This document shows positions 33,231 through 45,741 of a DNA stretch of 64,000 bases, piece by piece. The DNA is from Phlebotomus papatasi (taxonomy: Eukaryota > Arthropoda > Insecta > Diptera > Psychodidae). Both the position numbers and the translations under genes were made by a program. Where the stretch lies: assembly GCF_024763615.1 (NCBI RefSeq), contig NC_077223.1, positions 24,304,001 to 24,368,000 of the forward strand, in the 5' to 3' direction. The notes under the pieces were generated by a model that saw nothing but the letters and a program-made list of their open reading frames with translations, did not search any database and was not told the DNA's origin. Positions within the stretch are counted from its first letter, which is position 1. Each line of letters starts with the position of its first letter.

Positions 33231-34393
33231 ACATAAAAAAATCAATAAATTCCTATCATCTGCAAATCAAATGTGGCACCATAAGTTGCAACTTAGGGAA
33301 ATAATTTCGTGGAATTTTCCTTATTTTCCGTGCTGAAAATTGACGAAGAAATTGAATAAATGGGAGTGTGCAGTTGAATTTACTTATTTATGGAATTTAT
33401 GAAAAATAATGGTGAGAGAATTCAAAGCAGAAACTTTCTTAAGGTTTGATTGACTTCCAACAAAAGTTTTGGATTAAATTTTGATATGTCACATTTAATA
33501 TAATTTGCAATTTCCATATGTGCAACTGTTAGGTGATAATTGACTAAAGAATTGACAAGTAAATCCGTAGGGATTTAAAAGTGTTATCTCGTCAATTTAG
33601 GTACTAATTTGGACTTTGAGGATTCATCCGGAATATTTTCCAAAAATACATCTCTGGCTATTTCGGTCGATGTTCCCGAAGACCACAGGAAAAAATGTTC
33701 CATCGAATTATTCCGTGTGACAAAATTCTGCAATGTTGGGATTTTTTGTTCCATTATACCAATAAATCACCTCCCAGCGAATTGTTTCATACAGCCACGG
33801 TGAGAAAAAAAATCTCCACATACAAGAAATTTCAAATACGCACTGCAAAATCGCACAATTTATCGCTTTTGTAATTTCCAATGATTCTCAAATGAAAATT
33901 GACGAAGCTTTTTCACTTGGCTGTACGAATTGATGGTGTCGTAAAAAGTTCCAGGGGTTGAATCATTGGAAGCATCCCCCAGTGACAAATTCTATACCTT
34001 AAAAAAATATTTATTCAATATCGCGCGGTGGAATCTCTTCGAATGGAATTTATGCCATTTTATGGGTGACTCCTAACACAATCAGTTGTCGCACAGCCGG
34101 GAAATTTGCAATTTTATGTGGAAATTTTCATCATGAAATCATATCATTAGACGAAGAAATATCAATAAGCACACAAAGTGCAAAAATCCTGGAAGAATTT
34201 ATGGCTAAAAGGAGCACTGAAATTTTTGACCAATTCTTAAACTCGTGAGAAGTAACGTTTCCAAAAGTTGCCTAAAGTATGATTTTGAGCATTTTGCAAA
34301 GTCTTTCCATTCACAAATTTTTTACGGTATTTATCTGTTCAGAACCGTTTTGATGAATTCCATAACACAATGCAACAGTGAGGTTTTTCACTA
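33231..34393. other. Unique-looking intergenic sequence
   Basis: Short frames of about 60 codons occur (33,609, 34,066, 34,245) but show no recognisable domain. No repeat family was seen. This could be unique regulatory DNA or part of an unseen gene's intron. Confidence 0.3.
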
Positions 34394-34633
34394 CACTGAG
34401 AAAAAAACGGAGGGACTTTTTGCTCATAACTAACACTTTTCGGGTGTAAAAATATATCAACATTTTTTAATGTTTTTTTTTACACCTTTTTAAGGGTAAA
34501 ATTAACATGAAAAAGTGTAACTTTAACCCCCAATAACCTAAAAAGGGTAGTATTTATACCGATTTTGGATCAATTAAAGGTAAAATTAACATTTCCGTAA
34601 TGTTATTTTAACTTTTTCGGATTTCTCTCAGTG
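34394..34633 (-). mobile_element. CACTGAG-family MITE, copy C
   Basis: CACTGAG at 34394 and CTCAGTG ending at 34633, flanked by TA. The interior is the reverse complement of copies A, B and E. Confidence 0.85.
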
Positions 34634-35239
34634 TAGGTTCTCATGCTATTTTTTAATTGCCAATGTGAGGAATTTAAGCAGGTTTTCCTAGATATGTAAA
34701 TTTACAACATCCCCATTAAGAGCAAGAAGATCGATAGGCGTAGGCTGCTAACCTGGGTAACTAATCCTGCCACCCCGATAGGGAAAATTATGAATAAAAA
34801 TTCTTATACTCTCCTTCGAAAATGTAGAAATTGTAACCAATATGATTTTATGGTCTTGGTAGGATTTTAAGTTCGTTTATCGTTAGCGTTTGATGAAAGA
34901 TCTCCTTTTAATGAAGAAGGGTCATTTAACTAATAAATTTCAAAATCTTATGTTGTTTCCGGCAACCCAATAGGTTACGTAGTAAAGTGCTCGCTCTGTC
35001 GTGAAAATATTTCGGGTTTGAATCCCCGTTAATTTAAGATATATTTTTTTGGTATCAAATCTATATCCTTATATGGTGTAATATAATAAGATAAAATTAT
35101 GAAGCACGAATGAGAATCTAAACAATCTGGAATTAGGGTCGATTATGCAGTACCATTCTTAGTATAAATCTATGCAAAGTTTCATTTCGATTTGATAATT
35201 TTTTCTTGTATTGCAAGTCAATTGAAGTTGACGTGTGAG
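34634..35239. other. Intergenic DNA with a tRNA-like sequence at about 34,971-35,038
   Basis: TAGGTTACGTAGTAAAGTGC and GGGTTTGAATCCCC are spaced like boxes A and B, but the stems are not complete. The rest is AT-rich with nothing else recognised. Confidence 0.35.
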
Positions 35240-36110
35240 GGTATTTTTCAAAATGAAATAAGTAGAACTTCGCGCAGTGACTAAGTTCTTTGATAAATTA
35301 GGTTTAAAAAGGCAAATGGAAATTCATCTCAAATTGATAAATGAACTAGGGGCCTTTCCTCCTTCAAAATCAATTGTTTGCAATTGGTCATTTGAGTTTC
35401 AAGGTGGTTTGCGAGCCTCGAAGGTGAATCATGCAGAGGAAGTTCAAATTGTGGACCGACCCTTAAATCGTGAAAATAAATCATATATGCAGATCCTGCT
35501 GATACAAATGTTTTTATTAGGCATAAAATTGCTCGTATCATAAGCATCTGAAACCAATAGATTTCACATACTTTGCAAAAAATATTATTAATGAAAAAAA
35601 CTATTGAAGAACTATTTGAACCATTTTAAGTAATATTAAAACCGATTTACGTGTGTGTATCGTGTTATAAATTTAGATAAATTCGACCTATTATCATGGT
35701 CTTAAATTGATAAAATAATTATTTCAATGGTCTGAAGCTGGATATTCGTTTATATTAAAAGGATATTAAAAGGTACATAAATATCCTGAACAAAGGAAAA
35801 CAATTATAATTTTGAATATTATTGTGAACTGAATCAATTGAACCCAAAAATTCATGAGTAAAAACCTGAGAGATCATTTTCATCAAGCCGAATGCGCACA
35901 AAGGCTTTTCGACAATATCGAATTTTAAAGACTCGAATTACGAAGTCCTTGGTGATCCGCCGTATTTGCTAGATTTGACTACCAAAGACGTCTATTTGTC
36001 CAGAAAGGTAAAGAAATTCTTCTGTGATAATTAGTTTCAATCGAATGAAGAAGCTATAGTAGCTTTAGAGAAGTATATTCTATAGAACTTCCTGAAACAC
36101 CCTTGCGTAA
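35240..36110 (+). pseudogene. Decayed mariner-type transposase
   Basis: An open stretch around 35,277-35,543 includes SKSIVCNWSFEFQGG and later DRPLNREN, resembling the second helix-turn-helix and the linker (WFxxFxxGR..., RSGRP) of mariner transposases. Downstream, in fragments, are DPPYLLDLTTKDVY and FQSNEEAIVALEKY, the remains of the HPPYSPDLAPSDY and F.SNEEV motifs before and after the last catalytic Asp. The HPPYSPDL Asp context is partly kept. The region between has stops and lacks recognisable catalytic motifs. It is non-functional. Confidence 0.55.
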
Positions 36111-36147
36111 GTTGGTTTAGGACAAGGGGTAGATAACTATGTCGCTT

Positions 36148-36668
36148 ACAGTTCACTCGAGTGCCGATCTGTCGATTTCGTGCCGATCTGTTGCAAGTAA
36201 GTTTACAAGATTAGTGTTTCCAGTACAGTATATTAAAATTTACGATTGAAATTGTCTGTGAAAGGAACACCTATTGACACTTTAAGAAGTCGTGTCAGGG
36301 CTTATTGATATCCTACTCTGTAGCATTTGGAATACGAAATTTGAACATCTATCCTTATCAGAAAACGTAGACTAAGGAAAAAACGTCATATTATTTACAT
36401 TTTATTAGATACTTTAAATAAATTTCAAGATTTTGACAAAAGTGTAGGGGTTCCCTATCGAAGATGTCGAAAATGTGTTCCTTCGACCCTAAATCCGCCG
36501 ATTCTTCGCAAAAATTGTGCCAATCTGCCGATTTTTGTGAATGAACATGGCATGTCTAACATTCTATGTCGATTTCTGGCCAAATTGTGCCGATTTCTTA
36601 ACAAAATAGTGCCAATCTGTCGATTTTTATCTCCAGATCGGCACAATTTTCCCGATCGCTGCTCACTG
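36148..36668. repeat. Cluster of TGCCGATCTG-type repeats with inverted ends
   Basis: GTGCCGATCTG/GTGCCGATTTCT occurs about eight times. The block begins CAGTTCACTCGAGTGCCGATC and ends in the inverse of a similar string (GATCGGCACAATTTT...CTCACTG). It may be a small TIR element with internal repeats. Confidence 0.4.
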
Positions 36669-37961
36669 TTCTCTCTGAGAACCACTTATTTACCCCTTGG
36701 TTTAGGATTATGTGAGGGGAATTGGAAGTTCATAAGGAAAATATTTTAAATATAGAAGGTTGAAAATTTTAATATGTTTTTTTTTATATTTCTTATTTGA
36801 AACTCTTAAAATTTATGCACTTAAGGAGGTTACTAACGGAAAAAATTAAATTTTGAAATTTTTGAATTACGCTTCTACGTGAATAAATTGTATTTAATTA
36901 ATATTAATATTAGCTCGCTAAAAAGATACATAATATTTGTTTCTTGAGTTTTACATTGAAGGCGCCTCTCTTTGCCTATTTCGAGGTTGTGTACATAAAA
37001 GCAGTGTTTAATAGTTGGAAGATAGGCAGATTTCGCGGTGGAAATTTCAGTATCAGCAATGGCAATCAAATCACGCAACATTGTGTTTCACCTACGTTCG
37101 AATATGCAAATAGTGGATTCCTAGCAAGATGGGTCCCATGGGTGTGTTGTTGGGTGAGCCTGGAATTAGTGGCAAGCATCACAATTTATGAGTGATGGTT
37201 CCGTGTGAACCCTCGTCAATGTTGGGGGGGGGGAGAGTATTTTAGTGCAAAACACGTGCGCCTTCAAGAAATTAATTGTGGCTCACGATGGGCCATCATC
37301 GAAAGGATAAGCCGCTGTGTCTTCTCTACTAATGATGATTATAGAAGGGGAATCTCAATGTTCTTTGGGGGTTAAATTTCTCCATCAAGACGTAAAACTT
37401 CTCAATGATTCTCATCACAATCACTTGAAATTCTTATCAAATTATATCTCTTGTCTAAAACTTCCCTATCCAACTGGATTTGGTAAAAGACAATGGTAAG
37501 ATGGAATGTAGACAAAGGACTATATGGGGATGCTGTAATTAAAGTTAAGCAAGACAAATTTAGCTGCTCAATTCCAATTTCCTTCGTCATTCTCATCAAA
37601 AGTGTGATAAATCGCCAAGATTGGTGACAAGTGTAAAGGTATATTTCTCTGACGATGACATGTACAAATTGTTCTCGCGACCACATGAGTATTTTCCATG
37701 GGAAAGAAAAGGCTCGGTGTCAAAATATTTATTTAGTAGAATCCCTTTTAGAGTAATTATTCATGTCCTTTAAATTATATTTTGTCAAAATATGCTTTGC
37801 ATTCTCAAAGTTTTCTATGATATTTCACATTTTATTGTTGTATCTATGACAAGTGAGAGGTGACAAGAGTTAATTTATAAAACGCTGGATAAAATTATGT
37901 AACCCAATAATACCGGATCCTATCCGTTGAAAAAGTCGTAATCATGAGGTTTATGTTCTAT
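36669..37961. other. Unique-looking intergenic sequence
   Basis: Nothing recognisable on either strand. Composition is more balanced around 36,950-37,720, without repeats, and might hold regulatory sequence. Confidence 0.3.
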
Positions 37962-38211
37962 CACTGAGAAAAAACGGGGCTGCGATTAACTTTTTTTCTT
38001 CATAAATTTAACACTTTTTGGCTGCAAATATGTATCAACATTATTTAATGTGAATTTTACACCTTTTTAAGGGTAAAATTAACATGGAAAAGGGTAACTT
38101 TAACCCCTAATAAAAAGCATAATATTCACACCGATTTTGGATCAATATACTGCAGGGTAAAATAAATATTTCCGGAATGTTATTTTAACTTTTTCGGATT
38201 TCTTTCAGTGT
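37962..38211 (-). mobile_element. CACTGAG-family MITE, copy D
   Basis: It starts CACTGAGAAAAAACGGGG at 37962 and ends TTTCAGTG at 38211, minus orientation relative to copies A, B and E. Confidence 0.85.
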
Positions 38212-38339
38212 ATGTTCAAAATTATGAACTAAATAATAAAAAAAAACAATTCGTTTTCGAAAATTAAGATTTTTAATTATACATAATCCAGTTTAATGAA
38301 GGCTCAAAGTTTTTGTTTGAAGATTTTTAGACAAAACTT

Positions 38340-38650
38340 AGTGCTTGAACTCAAAGAGAGAGCAGTTATATAATCCACTTTTTCAATTTGTGACATGGCT
38401 AGAGGTCAAACGGTAACAGATATTGATATCTAGGACAGTCTTTCCCTCCATCCCCTCTTTTCCTTAAAAGACTATGTTTTTTCTTGTTTTTTTTTTCGAA
38501 TATGGCTCCTACGATTTATTTAATTTTCGAATATTTTTCGAGGTAATCAAGGCGAATATTTCGTCCCTGCACACCTAAGTTCGAAAAAGATTTCGAAATC
38601 GAATTTTCGATGGTCAAAGTTTAACTTTAAATTGCTTAAAGTTTGGGTGA
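38340..38650 (+). repeat. 'AGGTCAAAG' family fragment
   Basis: Landmarks AGAGGTCAAACGG, AAAGACTATGTTTTTT, GGCGAATATTTCGTCC and ATGGTCAAAGTTTAA match 26,400-26,700. The matching 3' end (CTCTGCAAAGCTGGGACGC) appears only at about 39,590, after two intervening insertions. Confidence 0.5.
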
Positions 38651-38663
38651 CATGATAACATTA

Positions 38664-39008
38664 TTTTCGATAGTATCGACTGTCGATTCTGGAAAATTTA
38701 AACGATAGTTGTACTTTTTGTAGCTAAAATTGACATTTATCAACAGCCGCACATTGTTTTGGGAACGTCACAATGGCCCAATAATGACCAGCGCACAATT
38801 ACTTTTGTTTGTAAACATGTTTTCAAAAGTTTCTATAAGAATGAGCGAGATGACTAGATCTAGATCTCACTCACTCTCATTGAAATGTCAAAAACATGTT
38901 TACAAAACAAAAGTTACTGTGCGTTGGGCATAAGGCGTTAAAGTCGATATTCACTTAATATAACAGATATAGATTTATCGATACTATCCATTCGATAGTA
39001 TCGAAATT
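38664..39008. mobile_element. Element with TTTCGATAGTATCGA ends, containing a palindromic MITE
   Basis: TTTCGATAGTATCGA at the left is inverted at the right (TCGATAGTATCGAAA). Inside, 38,789-38,930 is itself a near-complete palindrome: GCGCACAATTACTTTTG and GTAAACATGTTTT are mirrored by AAAACATGTTTAC and CAAAAGTTACTGTGCG. The centre is around CTAGATCTAGATC. Confidence 0.65.
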
Positions 39009-39149
39009 TCTAACCCGACTGTTTTGGACTCAATATTATTAATCGTATCGAGACACTTTATTTGTATTACAATGTAATCTTTATAATGTGCTCGTGTTGG
39101 AAGAATCTGCTGATCGCAGATCGCCCAGGAACGCCTTCCTCGTAGTGTG

Positions 39150-39352
39150 GATGCTTCTTCTCTGTTCCTGGAGTTTTTGGACAGAGGCGGTACAGTTTTA
39201 TTACGTTTTATATTAGTAAAAATGCCTTTATTTCTCGACATTCAATTGCTTGCACCGGGCGGAACTCGAATTCACAACACTGTGAGTCAAGCCGGGGATA
39301 TATCCATCCCAGAGCCAACGGTCTTACCTATTGCGCCACTGAGATCCCCACT
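39150..39352 (-). mobile_element. tRNA-derived SINE, second copy
   Basis: On the minus strand, box A-like AGTGGCGCAATAGGT and box B-like AATTCGAGTTCCGCCC lie at the same spacing as in 27411-27642, followed by the shared CGGTGCAA. The target duplication could not be identified. Confidence 0.65.
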
Positions 39353-42300
39353 CAATTGGTCGTGAGTCTGTAGTATACCCGTACATGATTTACCTTTCCC
39401 GGATTTACTTTTTTATTTCTTCGTATGCTTGTTACTCATGCTAAAATATTCTAAAATGTACTTTTCTTAAGCAATTTCTTATTCTAGAATGTTTTTTTTT
39501 AAATTTATCAATCAATTTAATCGGTAGTAAAGCGATATATACCCAAAAAGCATGCGAAAAGATAATACACAGAAAGCCCATTCTCGTGAGCCCGAGCACT
39601 CTGCAAAGCTGGGACGCTTTGCCATCTATTTTTATCACAAAAGCCATGTAGTCTTGGATTAGTGAAAATAGGTTTCTCAATAGTTTTCTCGGAAATGGAT
39701 ATACGGGAAATATCAATGATTTTGTACCTGGTTCTTCTAATGCTAATTCCCCTAATGCTAGGGCAAATCTTGAAAAATCTTGGAGTTCATTAAGAGCAAT
39801 TTCACTATTTCAAATTTTTAAATCTCCATAAGAAACACTTTGTTCTCTTTGGTTAACACTTCGGCCGCAGTAAGTTTTAAAAATAAATTGACTTAAAAGT
39901 TATTTCAAAACATTAAATAAACATGAAGTAAAGTACTTCTAAATATGAAATTAAAACTAAAAAAAAAATAGTAAAAAGATTTAGTTAGTAAAAATAATAA
40001 TTATAATATAATTATAAGCTTTTGAAAAAACTAATAGAAAACCTTAAAAAGTTCTAGACCAAAATTAAAGCTATTTATTTTCCTTTAGATAGGAAAATAT
40101 TGAAACCGATGACGAATGATGATTGATAAACTTTATCTGAAATTTTTATCTCAAAACGAAAACAATTTAGGACAATTTATAAATGGTTTAAAATCAGTTG
40201 CGAGCAGGGCATATAAAATAAAATAAAGTCATCGAAAATGGAAAGTCGATATCTCTTACCGTTCGTTTTTTAAAACTTTTTACAGAAGGGATATGGGAAT
40301 ATTGAAAAATCTAGAGAATAATAATTCTATTCGTTTTTAATTTAAGTAATAATGCGAATGTGCTTAAATTTGTTGCTTAAAACGCTTTGCTTTGGTGATA
40401 CAAATATCTTACCGCTTTCTTCCTTGCTTCGTCTTTTGCCATGCTCTCTGGAAGGGTTATTATCTAATAAATTCTTGATTGCATTAGATTTCCTATTCAA
40501 AAATCTTGAGCGTGGGAATTCTAGCAAAAGGTGCTTCTCTTGCCAGCATCAATTTCTTCTTGTGGAAGTTTCTGGGGTAAATTGATAAGGTGGATTTGTA
40601 AATAAACTTTTAATTAAATTACCTCTTCTCGCTCTACAAATCACGACGAAATTTCGTAGGTGAGATGCTCCATGTGCAATTTTCGTGTGAGTGCATGGGA
40701 AAGTTTCCTTGGGGAAGATTTCATATCTTAGTGCCCAACCTTTTTGTGCAAAGTTTGGCGCTAGAGCTCCCAACACAACACATCATGGTCATTTCTGTGA
40801 ATTTTTGCACTTTCCATATAATTGGATTAGAATGTCACCTTTGGGGTTTGGTTGGGGATTGGGATTGATAGGAAGGTGTGTTTGTATACGGGTTTTGAGA
40901 TGATTTCTTTTACTTGGATTTTTCTCAGAGAATAATGATGTTTATGAGGGAGAAAAGGTGTTTTTCCCGTTTTTCCTGTGTCGGTTTAAATTGGATCAAG
41001 CCAAGGAGAAATTGTGAAATGTACAGAAGGAGATTGTTTTCTTGTTTATTTTTAAACTAACCTTTTCACTTGCTATTATTATGCTTTGATTCAAATCTTT
41101 AAAAAAAATTATATAACCATGTGATAAAAGATTTAAATATTCCAAAAACTAGCTTAAATTTATTCAATAAATTCATATAGTATATGAATAAGGTTCGTTT
41201 TTTCTGAAGTCCAATATTTAAGTAAAAAAAACCTAACCCATATTTACTATATTCCAAGTTTCCCCTACTAATGTTGATAATTTTATTTCCCAATTTTGAA
41301 TTTTTACTTTCAAATTGATATTTTTTACTTACAAATTTTGTGTTTTTGTAGCACATTTACTTTCATTACTTATCAATTTTTAGTTTTTTATGTACTATTC
41401 TTCCCAAAATACTTACCATTCTACTGCTACCATAAAAGTTCCAATTTGTAGTTGGAAAATCCTCAAATTGTCCTATCGAGAGTGGTTGGGTGGGAAGTAG
41501 AAAAGCCATATAGAGACATGGATAAATTGCAATTTATATCACAAACACCCAAATAGATGTTGCAGGTATCATATCGTCTCATTGAAACTGAAATAACATT
41601 GCGTTGGAGATGAGATGGGGGATTTTACGAAAGAGTCACATGAAATGGATTTGTTTTGTTGTCTCGAAGGATTTGATTTCTCACACCATCCATCGTTAAC
41701 GTATTGATTTTGATGGTGAAGTTTGAGATATATCCACAATATCAACTTATGTTATGATACAATTTATACTTGGACGATCACCCTTCTCAAATGGGAATAC
41801 CTCTATTAAACACATATTCTTGATTCAATCCCTCTTGAAACTATTTTAATTAAATTTCTGTGCAGAAGTGTTCATCACAAACAGTGGTTTATGTATTTAT
41901 TTAATAACACGTCACTTCTGTTGCCTTATTTAACAATCATAATTAAATTTATACGTTCATATGTTCATTATTTTTTAAATTAATTATTTCAGTAGTTTTA
42001 TTTGAATACGTTTTATATCTGAGTATTTCGGGTATTGCATCACCTTTGACAAATACACATGTCCCTGAGCATTAATAAAATAATGTTTTGCTAATTTTAC
42101 AACCCCAGTCGCAAAAGTAAAATATAAAGTATATTTCTGAGAATTATTTTTTTTTTTTAAATTTAATATTCTGTGTATCCTTTAAGGGGCACTGCACCTC
42201 GGGCGCCAAATAAATTTCGTCGTAGTTTTAGTATTATTTAGGAACATGCTAAAATCAGCGTTTTCTATTATGGAATTTATTAAAAATTCCACACAAAAAA

Positions 42301-42898
42301 ATGAGAAATGGTATAAATACTTTCTGGAATATCTAAAGAGTGTGATCAGTAAAAGTTGTTCATGCAGGTTTGTCAAAGTTTGTAAAATTAGAGTTTGTAG
42401 GAACTTAAAACAATTACCTAGGAATTGGAATTGGCTTCCAATTCTCGATTTTTAAAAGAGTATTGCTTTAACTTCAAAAGTATATAAAACCTTATTTAAC
42501 TCAATGTACGCGTAATTGTTTCAAAAGCTGATTAAAGTTTAGACCGTTTAGACACAAGTTTGAGTCTGAAATTACATATTTTTGACAAACTTACTTACAA
42601 TTCAATTTACTACCTTTTTATTGTTTCAAAATTAACGAACCTCATTCAACGAACTTTGTACAAATTGTTATGACTAACTTTTTTCTGTGTGCTTTATGGG
42701 AAGAACAAGGGTAAGAAAGTGTGTCGACTAAAATGTTTTAATAGTGGATACAGCCACAGTTAGATTACCTAAGACTGTCTGGGATAAAAGTTAAAAAGAT
42801 ATTTGCACAAAATTTCGTTGATAATTCGAAAAATTGTATCTAGAATGTCGAATTTTCACATGAACCTTTAACACGAAATACACTCAGTCCCAACATTA
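39353..42898. other. AT-rich intergenic DNA; family 3' end at about 39,580-39,640
   Basis: Apart from the 3' end of the 'AGGTCAAAG' family (GACGCTTTGCCATC), nothing is recognised. 40,340-41,020 and 41,420-41,860 have less repetitive sequence with frames of 60-85 codons but no domains. Confidence 0.3.
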
Positions 42899-43113
42899 GG
42901 CCGTCTTCAGACTAGAGGTTTAGCCCAGTTCCAGAAGGTCTCCAAATCTTAAAAACAACCAATTAATTTGGTTCTTTAAAATCTAATAGATTATTTGGGT
43001 TTAATAATACAAATCTAAGTCAAAATTTTGTGAAAAATCTTTATAGATAAGAAGTTAAAGAAGTTAAGCTATATGGCTAAGCCTTAGGTCTGAAGCCCGT
43101 ATTATGCACTTCA
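42899..43113 (+). mobile_element. ~215-bp MITE (TCTTCAGAC ends), copy 1
   Basis: The left end has GCCGTCTTCAGACTAGAGG and the right end GCCTTAGGTCTGAAGCCCG, an imperfect TIR. The same element, inverted, lies at 60,747-61,216. Confidence 0.65.
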
Positions 43114-43368
43114 GGATTATGCACCTGACGGGATTTCGCACTTCACAAAATAGTATACATTCAGGCGTATTTCAAAAATGATTTCACAAATTAACTCCCA
43201 ATCGTAGGCAAACTTGCATAATTGTATGTGCTAGAGCCCGGCGCACAGAGGGTTTCGGCGGCGGCGCCAGAAGTTTTAAAATGGTTCAGCGGCGGCTGGC
43301 GCGCCGGCGCGCCAGCCGAAGCAGTTGGCGGCGGCGCGCCAAGCGCGCCGATTTTTTTCTTCATTTTA

Positions 43369-44718
43369 TTAACACTAAACATACCAAGCCCGGTCAAATT
43401 GACCTTTTGGACATATTTCTAATATTTACGTAGACTAGACGTTCAATTGCCACTACCTTAAGTGCATGACTTTTCTTAATATGTCCATATGATATATTTT
43501 TGAGTATTTGTTTTTTATTTTGTTTTGTCTTTTTCGAGAAACTTTTTCATGTGCTCTACCTACCACGACCGGTCAATTTGACCGATTTGACATAGGTAAT
43601 CATCTACTATATACTATCACCTACTTTCACTCTTGGATATTTTAGAGAGGCCCCTAGAGTCCATTTCATCTATTTACAGCAAAGTCAACCAACCCCTCCC
43701 TCCCCCAGTTAGTAAAAGATCAGTCAGAAGGGTAGAATTCGTTCTGATTTATTTTTTGACCAAAGTAATAGAACTAGCCACTCAGAATGTTCTGACAACC
43801 CCCCCAAAAGTTAATGCAAGGAATCCAAATACAATATGGATTTTCTTTTCATCCCACTCCTTCACCTCCAGAAACCACTCTTTTGGAAATATCTTAAAAA
43901 CTAATTCATCGATTTCTTTCATTTTTGGAGATGTTTTAGACGGACATTTCGTTCTCAGACACTAATTCTCTCTGAAAATTCCTTCAGGGGTTTTGCAAGG
44001 TCAGTGGTCAATTGGTACTTAGGAATCAAATCAATGCTTAGGAAATTGGATTTTCGACGGATTTGGACAAAATTTCATTTATTTTGAGAGATCTAAAAAT
44101 CTTGTATAAGCCTAAAGCAATTTTATTCAGTTTTAGAATATTATAGAACAACTAAAATAGTTTAAAAATACTGACCTTAAAAGCTGAAAGAAAGAAGTTT
44201 TGGGGAGTATTGGTGCCTAAGGACGAAATGTCCGCCTTGACTACCTCTAAAACATATCCAAAAATGAAAGGAATCGATGAATTAGTTTTTGAGATATTTC
44301 CAAAAGAGTGGTTTCTGGAGGTGAAGGAGTGGGATGAGTAGAAAATCCATATTGTATTTGGATTCCTTGTATTAACTTTTGGGGGGGTTGTCAGAACATT
44401 CTGAGTGGCTACCTCTATTATTTTGGCCAAAAAATAATTCAGAAAAAAATTCTTCCCTCTGACTGATTTTTTACTAACTGGGGGAGGGAGGGGTTGGTTC
44501 TCTTTGCTGTAAATAGATGAAATGGACTCTAGGGGCCTCCCTAAATCATCCCAGACTGAAAGTAGGTGATAGTATTGTCTCTGATAGCATTCATCAGTAT
44601 CCCAAAGCACAAGTTTGCAAGGGTTAAATAAATTATTATTATTATTCATCAGTATCGGTCAATTTGACCGGGTATGGTAGGAATAGGTATAGAAAAATCT
44701 CGGTAGGTTTAGTGTTAA
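43369..44718. mobile_element. TTAA-flanked foldback element
   Basis: TTAA at 43369-43372 and 44715-44718 bounds a 1.35 kb segment starting CACTAAACATACC and ending GGTAGGTTTAGTG. Two ~340-bp inner arms (about 43,630-43,990 and 44,150-44,560) are inverted copies of each other. GGTCAAATTGACC-type palindromes lie near both ends. The antiparallel 110- and 165-codon frames are simply these arms. TTAA suggests a piggyBac-type source. Confidence 0.7.
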
Positions 44719-44945
44719 CAAAATATAGGTACGTGAAATTCTTAACTAATTCACAATTTTGATCCTTAATTTTTAGAATACTTCGCGTAGATAAGGATCT
44801 ATTCTTTTCTTTTAGGTAAAAACCCTATCAAAAAACACAAATTATAACGGTTTTTTCATAAGTTTTTCACAAAGTCTATCTTCAAGTCGTCGACATAAGA
44901 TACTTTACCTTATATGGAAAATAAAAAAAATAGGCATTGAATAAA

Positions 44946-45741
44946 CGAGCAGTAAAAAGTCAAATTTGGTCAGCAAAAAATTCGAAATGATCAGTAAAAA
45001 ATAAAAAAAAGACAGCTAAAAGTTTAAAAAGATCATTAAAAAAATTAAAAAAAGAGCAGTACTTTATTAAAAGCGGTCAGTAAAAAATGAAAAGCGGTCA
45101 GCAAGAAATTAAACATGATCAGTAAAAAGTAAAAAGTGATCAGTGAAAAATAAAATATGGTCAGTAAAAAATTAAAAATAAACAGTAAAAAATAAAATTT
45201 GATCAGTAGAAAATCAAAAGTGGTCAGTAGAAAATAAAGTGGCCAGTAAAAAATTAAAAATTAGCAATTAATAATAAAATGTGGTGAGTAAAAGATAAAA
45301 AGTGGCGAGTAAAAAACTACTAATGATTGGTTAAAAAAAATAAAATTTGATCAGCAGAAAATAAAATGTTATAAATAGAAAATAAAAAGTGGTCAGTAAA
45401 AAATTAACAATGGTCAGTAAAAAATTAAAAATTATCAGTAAAAAATAAAATTTGATCAGTAAAAAATAAAGAGTGATCAGTAAAAAATAATAAGTGGTCA
45501 GTTAAAAATTTAAAATGAGCAGTAGAAAATAACATTTGATTGGTAGAAAATAAAGTGGTCAATAAAAAGTTCAATAAAAAACAACAAGTGGTCAACAAGA
45601 AATTGAAAATATTCAATTCCGTAAGAAATTGGTCAGCAAAAATTAAAAATGTGCAGTAAAATATAAAATATGGTCTGAAAACATAAAAAATGGACAATAA
45701 AAAATAAAAAGTGGTCAATAAAAAAATAAAAATGAGCAGTA
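44946..45741 (+). repeat. 21-bp A-rich minisatellite array, left arm
   Basis: About 38 degenerate units such as GGTCAGTAAAAAATAAAAAGT, 21 bp each. Each unit has an A-tract after GGTCAGT or GATCAGT. The same unit in reverse complement makes up 46,670-47,480. Confidence 0.85.

Noticed and set aside
43633..44649. Two similar 'proteins' on opposite strands
   Set aside because: They are the two arms of a foldback translated in mirror image; their likeness needs no coding function.
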